The notes beneath the pieces are model-generated. The model was not told the DNA's origin. It made no database searches and saw nothing but the letters and a program-made list of their open reading frames with translations. A DNA stretch of 64,000 nt from Staphylococcus borealis (GTDB taxonomy: Bacteria > Bacillota > Bacilli > Staphylococcales > Staphylococcaceae): the NCBI RefSeq assembly GCF_001224225.1, contig NZ_CUEE01000001.1, positions 372,001-436,000 on the forward strand, given 5' to 3'. The translations under genes and the position numbers were made by a program. This document shows, in pieces, positions 55,087-64,000 of this stretch; positions within the stretch are counted from its first letter, which is position 1, and each line of letters starts with the position of its first letter.

Positions 55087-55791
55087 ATGTTAAAGTACGA
55101 ACGAATTGCACAAGAAATTACAAATGCTATTTCAAATAACGAGTATAAAGTTGGCGATAAACTTCCTAGTGTAGAACAATTAAAATCTCAATATCAAGTC
55201 AGTAAAAGTACCATCATTAAAGCATTAGGCATGCTACAAAAAGATGGCATGATTTACCAAACACAAGGTAGTGGTATTTATGTCCGAAACAAAAACAAAT
55301 CAGGTTATATTAACTTGTTAAAAACAAAAGGGTTCTCAGACAATCTACAAGGCCATCAAGTCACAAGTAAAGTCTTAACTTTTAAATCTATCACGCCAAA
55401 TGATGAAGTGAGAGAACATTTACGCTTAACTGACGAAGATACTAACGTTTATTATGTTGAACGGATTCGCTATTTGGACCACAACCCGCTATGTATTGAA
55501 ACATCCTACTTCAATCAATCATTAGTTACGCACCTTGACCTTGCCAGTGCAGAGCGTTCAATATTCGACTACCTTCAGTCGCAGCTTAAGATCAATATTG
55601 GTTTCTCGGATATCTATTTTTATATCGACTTTCTCTCTGAACAAGAAGCACAGCATTTAAATCTCAATCAAAACGATCCATGCATGCGTCATGATTTGAC
55701 CTTTTATACCACTAAAGGCATACCTTTCGATTATTCAAATATTGTCTATCATTACAAATATGCCAACTTTTTTATTCCTATAGAAAGCTAA
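55087..55791 (+). CDS. GntR/UTRA family transcriptional regulator
   Basis: 234 residues. Winged helix at about 1-70 (YERIAQEITNAISNNEYKVG, then KSTIIKALGMLQKDGMI), UTRA ligand domain at about 90-230, as in TreR/BglR-type repressors that sense sugar phosphates. It likely represses the divergent 6-phospho-beta-glucosidase until a phosphorylated beta-glucoside is present. ATG at 55087 is better spaced from GGGAG than the adjoining ATG at 55084. Confidence 0.9.
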   Translation: MLKYERIAQEITNAISNNEYKVGDKLPSVEQLKSQYQVSKSTIIKALGMLQKDGMIYQTQGSGIYVRNKNKSGYINLLKTKGFSDNLQGHQVTSKVLTFKSITPNDEVREHLRLTDEDTNVYYVERIRYLDHNPLCIETSYFNQSLVTHLDLASAERSIFDYLQSQLKINIGFSDIYFYIDFLSEQEAQHLNLNQNDPCMRHDLTFYTTKGIPFDYSNIVYHYKYANFFIPIES

Positions 55792-55793
55792 AA

Positions 55794-55835
55794 AAAGCGT
55801 CTCCAGAGATTCAAAATCTCAGGAGACGCTTTGCT
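55794..55835. terminator. Bidirectional terminator
   Basis: AAAGCGTCTCC-GAGATT/AATCTC-GGAGACGCTTT hairpin between the convergent GntR and mqo genes. Confidence 0.93.
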
Positions 55836-55845
55836 TAACTTCTAT

Positions 55846-57339
55846 TTATTTCGCGTCTTCGTAATAACCTAATTCAAGGTCTTTAGACGTTTGACGACGA
55901 ATTTTTCTCATTAACTCAACATCTTCGATTAATGATTTACCATATGAAGGAATCATTTTTGAAATTTTAGCATTCCATTCACTGATGTGTTCTGGGAAGT
56001 TCTTTTCAAGTACTTCTAAAGCTACAGATACTGATGTTGATGCCCCTGGTGATTCACCAAGTAAAGCAATTACTGAATGGTCTTCAGAGTTAACCACTTC
56101 AGTACCGAATTGGATAAATCCTTTACCTTCTTTTTCAGTATCTTTAATAACTTGAACACGTTTACCTGCTGTGTATAATTCCCAATCTTCATCACGTGCT
56201 TCAGGGTAGAATGTGCGTAAGTGGTTCATACAACCTTCTTTAGTCATGATGATTTGATCAAATGAATATTTAATCAATGGTAAGTTTTTAACTGCAGCAG
56301 CTAACATTGTTGTAATGTTATATGGTTTGATAGATTTGAATAAATCTAAGTTTGAGCCATTTTTAAGGAATTTAGGTCCAACATTAGCAAATGGTCCAAA
56401 TAATAACGTACGTTTACCTTCGATGTAACGTGCATCAAGGTGAGGTACTGTCATTGGTGGTGTACCTGGTGGTTCTTTACCATATACTTTCGCATCGTGT
56501 GCTTCAATCACTTGTGGATTTGTACATGCTAAGAATTGACCAGTAATTGGGAATCCACCTAAATGTTTACTTTCAGGGATACCTGTTTTTTGTAGTAATG
56601 GAATTGCTGCACCACCGGCACCAATAAATACATAGTCAGTAACTTCTTCAAATACGTTACCAGATTTAAGGTCTTTGATTTTAACTTGCCATTTACCATT
56701 AGATAAACGTTCAAAATCAAGCACTTGATGGCTATATTTAACTTCAACATGCTCGTCTAATTCTAAGTGACGTGCCATTTTACGAGTTAACTCACCGAAG
56801 TTTACGTCAGTACCTTCGTCGATTTTACTAGCAGCCATTTTGCCGTCATCAACGCGGCCTTGCATCATTAATGGAATCCATTTTCTCATTACTTCAATGT
56901 CTTCAGTATATTCAATGTTATCGAACATTGGAGATTGTTTCATTGCTTCGTAACGTTTTTTCAAGAATTCTTTATTATTAACGCCTCTAACAAAACTAAT
57001 GTGTGGAAGAGGATTAATAAATTCTCTAGGGTTCTCAATATGTCCTGATTTCACTAAGTGACCCCAGAATTGTTTTGAGATTTCAAATTCTTCGTTGATT
57101 TCTTTTGCTTTTTCAATGTCAATCGAACCATCTGGTTGTTGAACTGTATAGTTCAATTCACAAAGTGCAGCGTGACCAGTACCAGCATTGTGGCGTTCAT
57201 TAGAACTTTCAAGACCTGGTCGATCCATACGTTCGTAAAGCTTGATATTCCAATTAGGCTCAAGCTCATTTAACATAGAACCAAATGTTGTACTTAAGAC
57301 ACCAGCACCAATTAAAATGACATCTTTTGATTCTGCCAT
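55846..57339 (-). CDS. mqo2: Malate:quinone oxidoreductase family, Mqo2/Lqo type
   Basis: 497 residues. FAD motif DVILIGAGVLSTTFGSMLNE near the N-terminus, then the NERHNAGTGHAALCELNYT signature (about 49-67) and ALLGESPGASTSVSVALEV near residue 435. The S. aureus gene next to fda (Mqo2) acts as an L-lactate:quinone oxidoreductase, Lqo, and the synteny here is the same, so lactate is a likely substrate besides malate. It is a peripheral membrane enzyme feeding the respiratory chain. ATG at 57339 follows GAGGTG by 7 bases; an ATG six codons earlier is within that leader. Confidence 0.92.
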   Translation of the reverse strand: MAESKDVILIGAGVLSTTFGSMLNELEPNWNIKLYERMDRPGLESSNERHNAGTGHAALCELNYTVQQPDGSIDIEKAKEINEEFEISKQFWGHLVKSGHIENPREFINPLPHISFVRGVNNKEFLKKRYEAMKQSPMFDNIEYTEDIEVMRKWIPLMMQGRVDDGKMAASKIDEGTDVNFGELTRKMARHLELDEHVEVKYSHQVLDFERLSNGKWQVKIKDLKSGNVFEEVTDYVFIGAGGAAIPLLQKTGIPESKHLGGFPITGQFLACTNPQVIEAHDAKVYGKEPPGTPPMTVPHLDARYIEGKRTLLFGPFANVGPKFLKNGSNLDLFKSIKPYNITTMLAAAVKNLPLIKYSFDQIIMTKEGCMNHLRTFYPEARDEDWELYTAGKRVQVIKDTEKEGKGFIQFGTEVVNSEDHSVIALLGESPGASTSVSVALEVLEKNFPEHISEWNAKISKMIPSYGKSLIEDVELMRKIRRQTSKDLELGYYEDAK

Positions 57340-57615
57340 GGTTGTACACCTCTCCAATTTTATTAGTTAACAACTAAAAAGCTATTACTTACTACTCTTT
57401 CTCCCTAACCATCAAGTAATATCTTTTTATATTAAGATTGTTAAGCCTTTCATTTCTATGTTAAAACAAATATGGTAAATTGTAAATTGGAGAAACTTAA
57501 TTAAAAATATTTTTTTATACAAAATCGAATGAATCCACACTAAGTGTTTTTTCTCATCATTAAGCAACTCAAAATGAAAGCCTTTCTAGGACAATTATTA
57601 TCATAAAATACGATG

Positions 57616-57670
57616 AGGGGAGCGGAACAGAAACAAATTTCGGAAAATTTTATTTCTGTTCTGCTCCCCT
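57616..57670. terminator. STAR-end-like inverted repeat acting as terminator
   Basis: GGGGAGCGGAACAGAAA/TTTCTGTTCTGCTCCCC, a variant of the terminal inverted segment of the STAR-like repeats without the core, located after the ppdK regulator gene. The rest of the gap 57340-57615 shows no feature beyond AT-rich sequence. Confidence 0.75.
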
Positions 57671-57712
57671 TAATTTCCATCATTCTAATTAGACTGATAA
57701 ATTGATTTTGAC

Positions 57713-58549
57713 TTATGATTGCAATTTAGGTTGTAAGAACTTCTCAATATAAAATGCTGACTCTTCAATTGATTTATATTCTGTATTAATGACAGTCGCA
57801 TTCAATTTCTTAAAGACTTCTTCAGCATAAATCAGTTCTTTCTTGATGCGCTCTAAGTTATTGTAACGAGATTCACTAGACAAGCCTAGTGTCTCAGCAC
57901 GATTCTTTCGAATATTGGCGATATATTGTGGACTTGCAGTCAAGCCAAATACTTTTAACCCCTTTTGCTTATACACGTTATCAGGTATTTCAATTTCTGG
58001 CACCAATGGTATATTAGCGATTTTGTAGCCTTTATTAGCTAAATACATACTTAATGGCGTCTTAGAAGTTCTTGATACACCTACAATGAGTGCATCCGCT
58101 TCGCCAATATCAGTAAAATGCTTGCCATCATCATATTTAACTGAGTATTCAATCGCTTCAATCCGTTTGAAGTATTCATCATTTAATTTACGTAAAGCGC
58201 CACTTTCCATTAACGGATGGCTATGTGTCGTCTTTTCAATAATCCCAATTAAATCAGACATATAGTCGACGTAAGGAATATCATGCTCTCGTGCAAATTC
58301 ATGACCCAGTGCATTAAATGATTCACTCACTAATGTTGTTGCAACAATCGCATGCTGTTCACGCGCCAAATTTAAAATATTTAAGAATTCCTCTTCATCC
58401 TTAATATATGGGAATTTCTTAATTTCTACATTATGCAAATTTGGAAACTGCGTTAAGGTGGCATGAATCATTCTTTGCGCTGTCTCACCAATGGAATCTG
58501 ATACAATAAATAACTTTAACATTTGTTCGTTTGAATTCGTTTCTTTCAC
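57713..58549 (-). CDS. Pyruvate, phosphate dikinase regulatory protein (DUF299)
   Basis: 278 residues. N-terminal LFIVSDSIGETAQRM (about 12-26) and the P-loop-like GVSRTSKTPLSMYLANKG (about 152-169) define the bifunctional ADP-dependent kinase and phosphorylase that switches PPDK off and on by modifying a Thr next to the catalytic His. The start is GTG at 58549, one base beyond the ppdK stop codon (TAA, C, GTG), so the two are coupled. An ATG 27 bases later has no ribosome site. Confidence 0.93.
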   Translation of the reverse strand: MKETNSNEQMLKLFIVSDSIGETAQRMIHATLTQFPNLHNVEIKKFPYIKDEEEFLNILNLAREQHAIVATTLVSESFNALGHEFAREHDIPYVDYMSDLIGIIEKTTHSHPLMESGALRKLNDEYFKRIEAIEYSVKYDDGKHFTDIGEADALIVGVSRTSKTPLSMYLANKGYKIANIPLVPEIEIPDNVYKQKGLKVFGLTASPQYIANIRKNRAETLGLSSESRYNNLERIKKELIYAEEVFKKLNATVINTEYKSIEESAFYIEKFLQPKLQS

Positions 58550-58550
58550 G

Positions 58551-61178
58551 TTATTGCTCGCTTTCCTCCGCTTGACTCTGAGCTGTTGCTAAAATTGCAC
58601 CTGGAACTCGGAATGGTGAGCATGACACGTAGTCTATCGCTAGCTGATTGAAGCGACGAATAGACTTAGCATCTCCGCCTAATTCACCACAAACACCGAT
58701 TTTAATGTTAGGATTCACTTTCTTAGCTTGTTCAACTGCAATTTCAATCAATTTTCCGACACCATCTCTATCTAACGTTTGGAATGGGTCAAGCTTCAAT
58801 ATATTACTTTCAGTATACACATTTATAAATTTGCCTGCATCATCTCTAGAGAAACCATATGTCAATTGTGTTAAATCGTTTGTACCAAAGCTAAAGAAAT
58901 CACAATGTTGCGCTAACGTATCTGCAATTAGACATGCACGCGGTGTTTCAATCATCGTACCGATTAAATATGGTACGCTGTCCCCTTGTTCTTTCTCTAG
59001 TTTATGAATCGTCTCAACAAGTTTGTCTTTAAGTGTCGTAAATTCTTCTACAGTTGAAACGAGTGGAATCATGATTTCAGGTTTACATGTTATACCCTCT
59101 TTTTTAAGTTTTAATACGCTTCCCATGATGGCTTCAACTTGCATTTCATATAATTCAGGATACGTGATTGCAAGTCTACAACCACGATGTCCTAACATTG
59201 GATTCACTTCGTGTAAGTCAACAATACGTTTATTTAACACGTCTTTAGGAATATTTAATTGTTGTGCTACATGTTCAACATCTTCATCTGAATTTGGTAA
59301 GAATTCATGTAATGGTGGATCTAGAAGACGCACAATCGTCGGACGTTCACCTGACAGTCTAAAGATAGCTTCAAAATCTTCTACTTGGTACTTTCGAATA
59401 TTATTTAACGCTTCAACACGTTGTTCATAGGATGAAGATAATATGAAGCGACGCATTTCAACTAAACGCTCTGCTCCGAAGAACATATGCTCAGTTCTAA
59501 CTAAACCAATACCTTTCGAACCGAACTCATAACCCGCTTTAATATCTTGCGGTGTTTCTGCATTCATGCGCACATTTAGTCGTGCAATATCTTCGGACCA
59601 TGACATAAATTGATTGAATTCTTCACTATGTTCAGCACTAACTGTTTTGATTTCACCAATATAGATGTCCCCTTTTGAACCATCTACAGAGATGGTATCG
59701 CCTTCGTGAAGTTCTCCGCCTTCGTAATACACCGTTTTAGCTATTGTATTAATTTCCAAATCTGAACATCCTGTCACACAACATTTACCCATACCACGTG
59801 CAACGACAGCCGCATGAGATGTCATACCACCATGTGTCGTCACAATTGCTTCACTTGCAATCATACCTTCAATATCTTCTGGAGATGTTTCAGGACGCAT
59901 TAAGATGACTTTATGTCCTGATGCTGCTTGCACTTTCGCATCCTCAGCTGAAAATACAATTCGTCCTGTCGCTGCACCTGGACTCGCAGGTAAACCAATT
60001 TTTGAAATCTCAGTAGCTTCTTTTAACGCTTTGTCATCAAAATTAGGATGTAATAATTGATCTATTGATTTCACGTCAACATTTAACATTGCTTCTTCTT
60101 TCTTAATCACACCTTCAGCGACTAAATCTACTGCAATTTTAATTGCTGCACGTGCCGTACGTTTACCATTACGCGTTTGTAATAAATAAAGTTTGCCATT
60201 TTCAATTGTAAATTCGATGTCTTGCATATCTTTATAATGTTGCTCCAGTTGCTTTGTTACATCTACAAATTCTTGATGTACATCAGGCATTTGGTCATGG
60301 AGTGTCGAAATATCTTTAGGTGTACGAATACCAGCTACAACATCCTCACCTTGTGCATTTAATAAGTACTCACCAAACAATTTATTTTCACCACTAACCG
60401 GATTACGTGTAAAGGCAACACCTGTACCACTATTGTCCCCACTATTACCGAAGACCATTTCTTGAATATTTACGGCTGTACCAATGTCATGAGGAATGTC
60501 ATTTAAATCACGGTATATACGCGCACGATCATTATCCCAAGACTTAAAGACTGCTTCGATTGCTTCTTCTAATTGTTTTAAAGGTTCTTGTGGGAATGGT
60601 TTATACACTTCCTCGACATAAATCTCTTTAAATCGTTCACAAATCTCTTGTAAACCTTCAGCTGTAATGGCAGCATCATTCTCAAAGTTATGACGTGCTT
60701 TATAATCCTCAAAGTATGTATCAAATGATTGCATTGGCACGTTATATACCACTTCACCAAACATTTGAAGTAAACGACGATAGCAATCATATGCAAAGCG
60801 TGCATCGCCTGTTTTATCAGCTAATTTTTTAACATTATCATCATTCAATCCTAAGTTCAGAATGGTATCCATCATACCAGGCATCGAAATTTTAGCACCA
60901 CTACGCACAGACACAAGTAATAAATTGGCATCAGATGAGAAACTTTTACCAGTTCTCTCTGAAAATGCAGCAAGATGATCAATTAATTGTGTTTTCACTT
61001 CTGTTGATAATGATTTGCCTTGACGTAAATACTCAATACAAGCAGCAGTCGTAATCGTAAAGCCATCAGGTACAGGTAAACCTAATCGTTTCATTTCAGA
61101 AAGGTTGGCACCTTTACCACCAAGCAAATCCTTCATCGATTTTTTTCCTTCATCAAAAGCATAAATATATTTAGTCAT
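58551..61178 (-). CDS. ppdK: Pyruvate, phosphate dikinase
   Basis: 875 residues. The N-terminal nucleotide-binding domain starts YIYAFDEGKKSMKDLLGGKG. The swivelling domain has the catalytic His in GGMTSHAAVVARGMGKCCVT (about 451-470), with TS just before it, the target of the regulatory protein. The C-terminal PEP/pyruvate barrel has IGLVRTEHMFF and the final GVCGELGGD. It interconverts pyruvate, ATP and phosphate with PEP, AMP and diphosphate. It should allow PEP synthesis from lactate or pyruvate with neighbouring mqo/lqo and fda in gluconeogenesis. GAGGTG lies 9 bases before ATG. Confidence 0.97.
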   Translation of the reverse strand: MTKYIYAFDEGKKSMKDLLGGKGANLSEMKRLGLPVPDGFTITTAACIEYLRQGKSLSTEVKTQLIDHLAAFSERTGKSFSSDANLLLVSVRSGAKISMPGMMDTILNLGLNDDNVKKLADKTGDARFAYDCYRRLLQMFGEVVYNVPMQSFDTYFEDYKARHNFENDAAITAEGLQEICERFKEIYVEEVYKPFPQEPLKQLEEAIEAVFKSWDNDRARIYRDLNDIPHDIGTAVNIQEMVFGNSGDNSGTGVAFTRNPVSGENKLFGEYLLNAQGEDVVAGIRTPKDISTLHDQMPDVHQEFVDVTKQLEQHYKDMQDIEFTIENGKLYLLQTRNGKRTARAAIKIAVDLVAEGVIKKEEAMLNVDVKSIDQLLHPNFDDKALKEATEISKIGLPASPGAATGRIVFSAEDAKVQAASGHKVILMRPETSPEDIEGMIASEAIVTTHGGMTSHAAVVARGMGKCCVTGCSDLEINTIAKTVYYEGGELHEGDTISVDGSKGDIYIGEIKTVSAEHSEEFNQFMSWSEDIARLNVRMNAETPQDIKAGYEFGSKGIGLVRTEHMFFGAERLVEMRRFILSSSYEQRVEALNNIRKYQVEDFEAIFRLSGERPTIVRLLDPPLHEFLPNSDEDVEHVAQQLNIPKDVLNKRIVDLHEVNPMLGHRGCRLAITYPELYEMQVEAIMGSVLKLKKEGITCKPEIMIPLVSTVEEFTTLKDKLVETIHKLEKEQGDSVPYLIGTMIETPRACLIADTLAQHCDFFSFGTNDLTQLTYGFSRDDAGKFINVYTESNILKLDPFQTLDRDGVGKLIEIAVEQAKKVNPNIKIGVCGELGGDAKSIRRFNQLAIDYVSCSPFRVPGAILATAQSQAEESEQ

Positions 61179-61282
61179 TATAATGTCACCTCAATTAATT
61201 ATTATGTCATACTAATTAATAATGAGTATGTCATATAATATAAATAAATACAATTAAAAACATCATATTTATGTTAAAGGTT

Positions 61283-61364
61283 TATAAAAAAGACACAATT
61301 AAAGCGTTACATAGACATTTGAATACATACCATTATGCCTATTTCACACGTTTTAATTGTGTCA
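61283..61364 (-). terminator. Terminator of the LysR gene with long loop
   Basis: GACACAATTAAAACGT/ACGCTTTAATTGTGTC 16-base arms (61290-61305, 61349-61364) enclose 43 bases and are followed by TTTTTTAT on the minus strand. Confidence 0.7.
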
Positions 61365-61385
61365 TACTATTTGTATAGTTATGGA

Positions 61386-62267
61386 TTATTGGATATCATT
61401 TTGAAAATAATGCGTTACAAACGTCTTAAATGATGCCGCTACTTCTGTAAAATAATGGGCTTTTTTATATGCCAAACCAATCATGCGGTAACAAAGGGCA
61501 TTATCAATGGGTATCGCTACAATTTGCTCATCAAGTCCTCTTAAAGCTTGCTTAGGCGTAAATGAAACGCCAATATTCATCGCGACTAATTTTAAAATTG
61601 CACTCGAATCTTCAACTTCGATTTGATAATTTGGAACAATCCCTTCTTGTTCTAAGATGTAATCTATCCTATCCCGAAAACCATAACCTTCTATTTGACC
61701 GATTAATCGTTCGTCTTTAATTTGTTGTAAATTAATAGTGTCATATTGAGCAAACGGATGATCTTTACTAATTGTTAAATAAATGTCATCTTGAATGATA
61801 GGTTCCCAAATCACGTCTTTATGTTCAATTTTAGATGACGCTATTGCAAAATCCACATCATTATTTAATATTAATTGCGTAGCGCGTTCAGACACAGCTT
61901 GATACTGTTTCAACTTGATATTCGGATGTAGTGCCACATAGCTTTGAATGAGCGATGGCATTACATGTGGAAAGGTAATAGCAAACGAAACTTGACCACT
62001 TTCAACACCGATTAATTCTTTAATGATACGTTCACCTTCATTAAGCTCCCTAACTGCACTATTCACATAATTCAGCATTAATTCACCATAACGATTTAAA
62101 TAGATTTGTCGTCCTTTACGATCAAATAATGCTACACCCAATTCATCCTCAATTGAAGCTATCGCTTTACTTAAGGCCGGTTGTGAAATATTTAATTGCT
62201 TAGCCGCTTCAGTCATATTATTCATTTTAGCCACAACTTTAAAATATTTCAGTTTAGTCATTTCCAT
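61386..62267 (-). CDS. LysR family transcriptional regulator
   Basis: 293 residues. Helix-turn-helix at about 3-62 (LKYFKVVAKMNNMTEAAKQL, QPALSKAIASIEDELGVALF), then a periplasmic-binding-like co-inducer domain (VSFAITFPHVMPSLIQSYVA onward). It diverges from an SDR gene across a shared promoter region with a LysR-type palindrome, so it probably controls that gene. Whether it is related to CidR cannot be decided. ATG at 62267 has GAGGTG 6 bases upstream. Confidence 0.92.
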   Translation of the reverse strand: MEMTKLKYFKVVAKMNNMTEAAKQLNISQPALSKAIASIEDELGVALFDRKGRQIYLNRYGELMLNYVNSAVRELNEGERIIKELIGVESGQVSFAITFPHVMPSLIQSYVALHPNIKLKQYQAVSERATQLILNNDVDFAIASSKIEHKDVIWEPIIQDDIYLTISKDHPFAQYDTINLQQIKDERLIGQIEGYGFRDRIDYILEQEGIVPNYQIEVEDSSAILKLVAMNIGVSFTPKQALRGLDEQIVAIPIDNALCYRMIGLAYKKAHYFTEVAASFKTFVTHYFQNDIQ

Positions 62268-62284
62268 ATCTTACACCTCTTTTC

Positions 62285-62299
62285 ATAACTTAAAGTTAT
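62285..62299. promoter_or_regulatory. LysR-type box in the divergent promoter region
   Basis: ATAACTTAAAGTTAT is a perfect palindrome with the T-N11-A pattern, 18 bases from the LysR start codon and about 100 bases before the SDR gene; an imperfect ATAATTATTATGAATTAT lies beside it. Confidence 0.6.
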
Positions 62300-62395
62300 A
62301 AAAATATAATTATTATGAATTATACATTATTTATTGCGGGTGCTACCATTAAATCGTAATGGCAATTATTTCAGCTTTGAAAAAGGGGGATCATT

Positions 62396-63166
62396 ATGAG
62401 ATTAGAAAATAAAGTTGCTTTAATTACTGGTTCTGGTGGTGGCATGGGCTTTGAAACAGCTAAACGTTTCGCCGAAGAAGGTGCAACAGTCATTATTTCA
62501 GACCTTAAGGAAGACATCGTTAATCAAGCCGTCGACACATTATCTAAAACGACAGATCAACATGTCTATGGTTATGTTTTAGATGTTTCTAAAGAAGCGA
62601 GTGTCGAAGCTACCTTTAAACACATTAAACAGGACATTGGTAAATTAGATATACTTATCAATTGCGCTGGTATTACTGGTGCAGATAAAACGACGGACCA
62701 ACTCACAGAGGAAGAATGGGATCAAGTATTTGCTGTTGATGTAAAAGGCGTATTCTTCTGTACAAAACATGCAGTGCCTTTATTACGTGACAATGGTGGC
62801 GGTTCTATCGTCAACTTCTCATCTATTTTAGGATTAGTTGGTACTGATGAATTAACACCTTATGCAGCAGCAAAAGGTGCAGTGACAAACATGACACGTC
62901 AAGATGCCATCAGCTTCGGTAAAGATCATATTCGTGTTAACTCTGTACATCCAGGTACAATTTTAACACCTTTAGTGAAGAAATTAGGAGCTGAAACAGA
63001 AGGTGGCTTAGACGCTTATACTGCTAAAATGTCTGAACGTCATCCAATTGGTTATTTAGGTGAACCTATAGATGTCGCTAATGCTGTATTATTCTTAGCA
63101 AGTGACGAAGCACGCTTTATTACAGGTGCAGCATTAACGGTCGATGGTGGTTATACAGCGAGATAA
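62396..63166 (+). CDS. SDR family oxidoreductase
   Basis: 256 residues, classical SDR: cofactor loop TGSGGGMGFETA, Asp at the end of strand 2 (IISDLKED) favouring NAD, NCAG, catalytic Ser in VNFSSILG, YAAAKGAV, and C-terminal GAALTVDGGYTAR. Close to cyclopentanol/cyclohexanol dehydrogenases and 3-oxoacyl-ACP reductase-like enzymes; substrate unknown. Probably under the divergent LysR protein. AAAGGGGG ahead of ATG. Confidence 0.92.
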   Translation: MRLENKVALITGSGGGMGFETAKRFAEEGATVIISDLKEDIVNQAVDTLSKTTDQHVYGYVLDVSKEASVEATFKHIKQDIGKLDILINCAGITGADKTTDQLTEEEWDQVFAVDVKGVFFCTKHAVPLLRDNGGGSIVNFSSILGLVGTDELTPYAAAKGAVTNMTRQDAISFGKDHIRVNSVHPGTILTPLVKKLGAETEGGLDAYTAKMSERHPIGYLGEPIDVANAVLFLASDEARFITGAALTVDGGYTAR

Positions 63167-63193
63167 TCATTGCGACCTATAATACAAAATGTA

Positions 63194-63246
63194 GACGGGA
63201 GTGGGACAACGAATTTAAAAAAATTCTGTCCCACTCCCGTCTTTTC
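63194..63246. terminator. STAR-end-like inverted repeat acting as terminator
   Basis: GACGGGAGTGGGACA...TGTCCCACTCCCGTC with inner GAATT/AATTC, then TTTT. It is the terminal hairpin of the STAR-like repeats without any core, between the convergent SDR and acyl-CoA synthetase genes. Confidence 0.85.
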
Positions 63247-63263
63247 ATTCATTAAATATTCTA

Positions 63264-64000
63264 TTATTTAAAACCGTTTGCTTTATTATATTTCTCACGC
63301 TCTGCATCGCGTAATTCAACACGACGGATTTTACCTGAATTTGTTTTAGGTAGTGACGTTACAAATTCAATTGCACGTGGATATTTATACGGTGCAACTT
63401 CATTCTTCGCAAAGGTTTGTAATTCTTTAACTAGTTCATCATTGCCTTGATAGTTATCTTGTAAAATAACGAAAGCTTTAACGATATTACCTCGAATTTC
63501 ATGAGGACTCGCAACAACAGCACATTCTTTTACTGCTGGGTGATTAGTTAGAGCATCTTCAACTTCAAATGGTCCAATTGTGTAGCCTGAACTAATGATA
63601 ATATCATCTCGACGACCTTCAAACCAGAAATAGCCATCTTCATCAATATGTGCTAAATCTCCAGTAATATAATAGCCACCTGCTTGAGCTGCTTTTGTAC
63701 GTTCTTCATCTTTATAATAGCCTTTAAATAAACCTGGGAAATCAAGCGGTAATGCAATATTACCTTTAACATTTGTTTCCACCTGTTGGCCTTCATCATC
63801 AACGATTGTAACACGACTGCCCGGAATTTCTTTCCCCATAGACCCTGGTCGTGATGTAGTGTCTTTCAAGAAACCAATCAATAATGTACTTTCAGTTTGA
63901 CCATAACCATCACGTACTGTTAAATCAAAGTTATTGCGGAATTGTTCTACCACTTCACGGTTTAATGGTTCTCCTGCTGATACTGCACTATGTAAGTGGT
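63264..64000 (-). CDS. Acyl-CoA synthetase (AMP-forming), C-terminal part (gene runs off the right edge)
   Basis: About 245 C-terminal residues of an ANL-family adenylating enzyme. Visible are SAGEPLN, the A5 motif DGYGQTEST, A7 YYITGDLAHIDEDGYFWF, A8 GRRDDIIISSGYTIGPFEVE, and the A10 lysine in LPKTNSGKIRRVELR. The pattern fits medium-chain acyl-CoA or acetyl-CoA-like synthetases. It would activate a carboxylic acid to acyl-CoA. The N-terminal part is outside the window. Confidence 0.93.
   Translation of the reverse strand, partial: HLHSAVSAGEPLNREVVEQFRNNFDLTVRDGYGQTESTLLIGFLKDTTSRPGSMGKEIPGSRVTIVDDEGQQVETNVKGNIALPLDFPGLFKGYYKDEERTKAAQAGGYYITGDLAHIDEDGYFWFEGRRDDIIISSGYTIGPFEVEDALTNHPAVKECAVVASPHEIRGNIVKAFVILQDNYQGNDELVKELQTFAKNEVAPYKYPRAIEFVTSLPKTNSGKIRRVELRDAEREKYNKANGFK

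Overview
The window is a low-GC Firmicute chromosome segment, almost certainly Staphylococcus. The evidence is the complete crtOPQMN staphyloxanthin operon, isaA, copA-copZ, the class I aldolase fda next to mqo2/lqo, WalR-, sigma-B- and CsoR-type sites, and STAR-like GGGGCCCC repeats. Gene order resembles the S. aureus crt-pyrD-fda-mqo2 region. Protein divergence and extra genes (a PPK2-type polyphosphate kinase, ppdK with its regulator, 6-phospho-beta-glucosidase) suggest a coagulase-negative species; I cannot name it with confidence.

Layout. 1-6.3 kb: 5' part of a CDP-glycerol glycerophosphotransferase, an acetyltransferase, a sigma-B-type SDR stress protein, and CsoR-type copper efflux (copA, copZ). 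6.3-8.7 kb: a D-2-hydroxyacid dehydrogenase and an aminotransferase behind a SAM-I riboswitch. 8.7-15.1 kb: the carotenoid operon with a sigma-B promoter, then isaA. 15.5-19.1 kb: PPK2-type polyphosphate kinase, a PTS EIIC-like gene broken by one stop codon, and an M23 peptidase. 19.3-28 kb: several TetR-controlled transporter and oxidoreductase modules and a Nudix/EamA pair. 27.7-32.6 kb: a TetR-led catabolic cluster (SDR, two amidohydrolases, alpha/beta hydrolase, SnoaL-like protein) whose first amidohydrolase has lost its start to a STAR-like repeat. 32.7-38.5 kb: fructosamine kinase, pyrD, queH, membrane protein pair, candidate sRNA, TetR and a CocE/NonD hydrolase remnant. 39.6-48.6 kb: alsSD behind a structured attenuator-like leader, an amino-acid permease, a class III aminotransferase, metQ behind a second SAM riboswitch, and an LPXTG protein. 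48.7-64 kb: putative glycosidase, fda followed by an array of covarying RNA hairpins, methyltransferase, 6-phospho-beta-glucosidase with GntR regulator, mqo/lqo, ppdK with its regulatory protein, LysR/SDR pair and the C-terminal part of an acyl-CoA synthetase.

Themes. Much of the window concerns central carbon overflow and re-entry: acetoin (alsSD), lactate or malate to quinone (mqo/lqo), pyruvate to PEP (ppdK) and reversible aldolase (fda), which would allow gluconeogenic growth. The least explained parts are RNA-level: the 51.8-52.2 kb hairpin array, the alsS leader, the queH Shine-Dalgarno hairpin and the 37.2 kb sRNA candidate. For the first three, base changes keep pairing on the transcribed strand.
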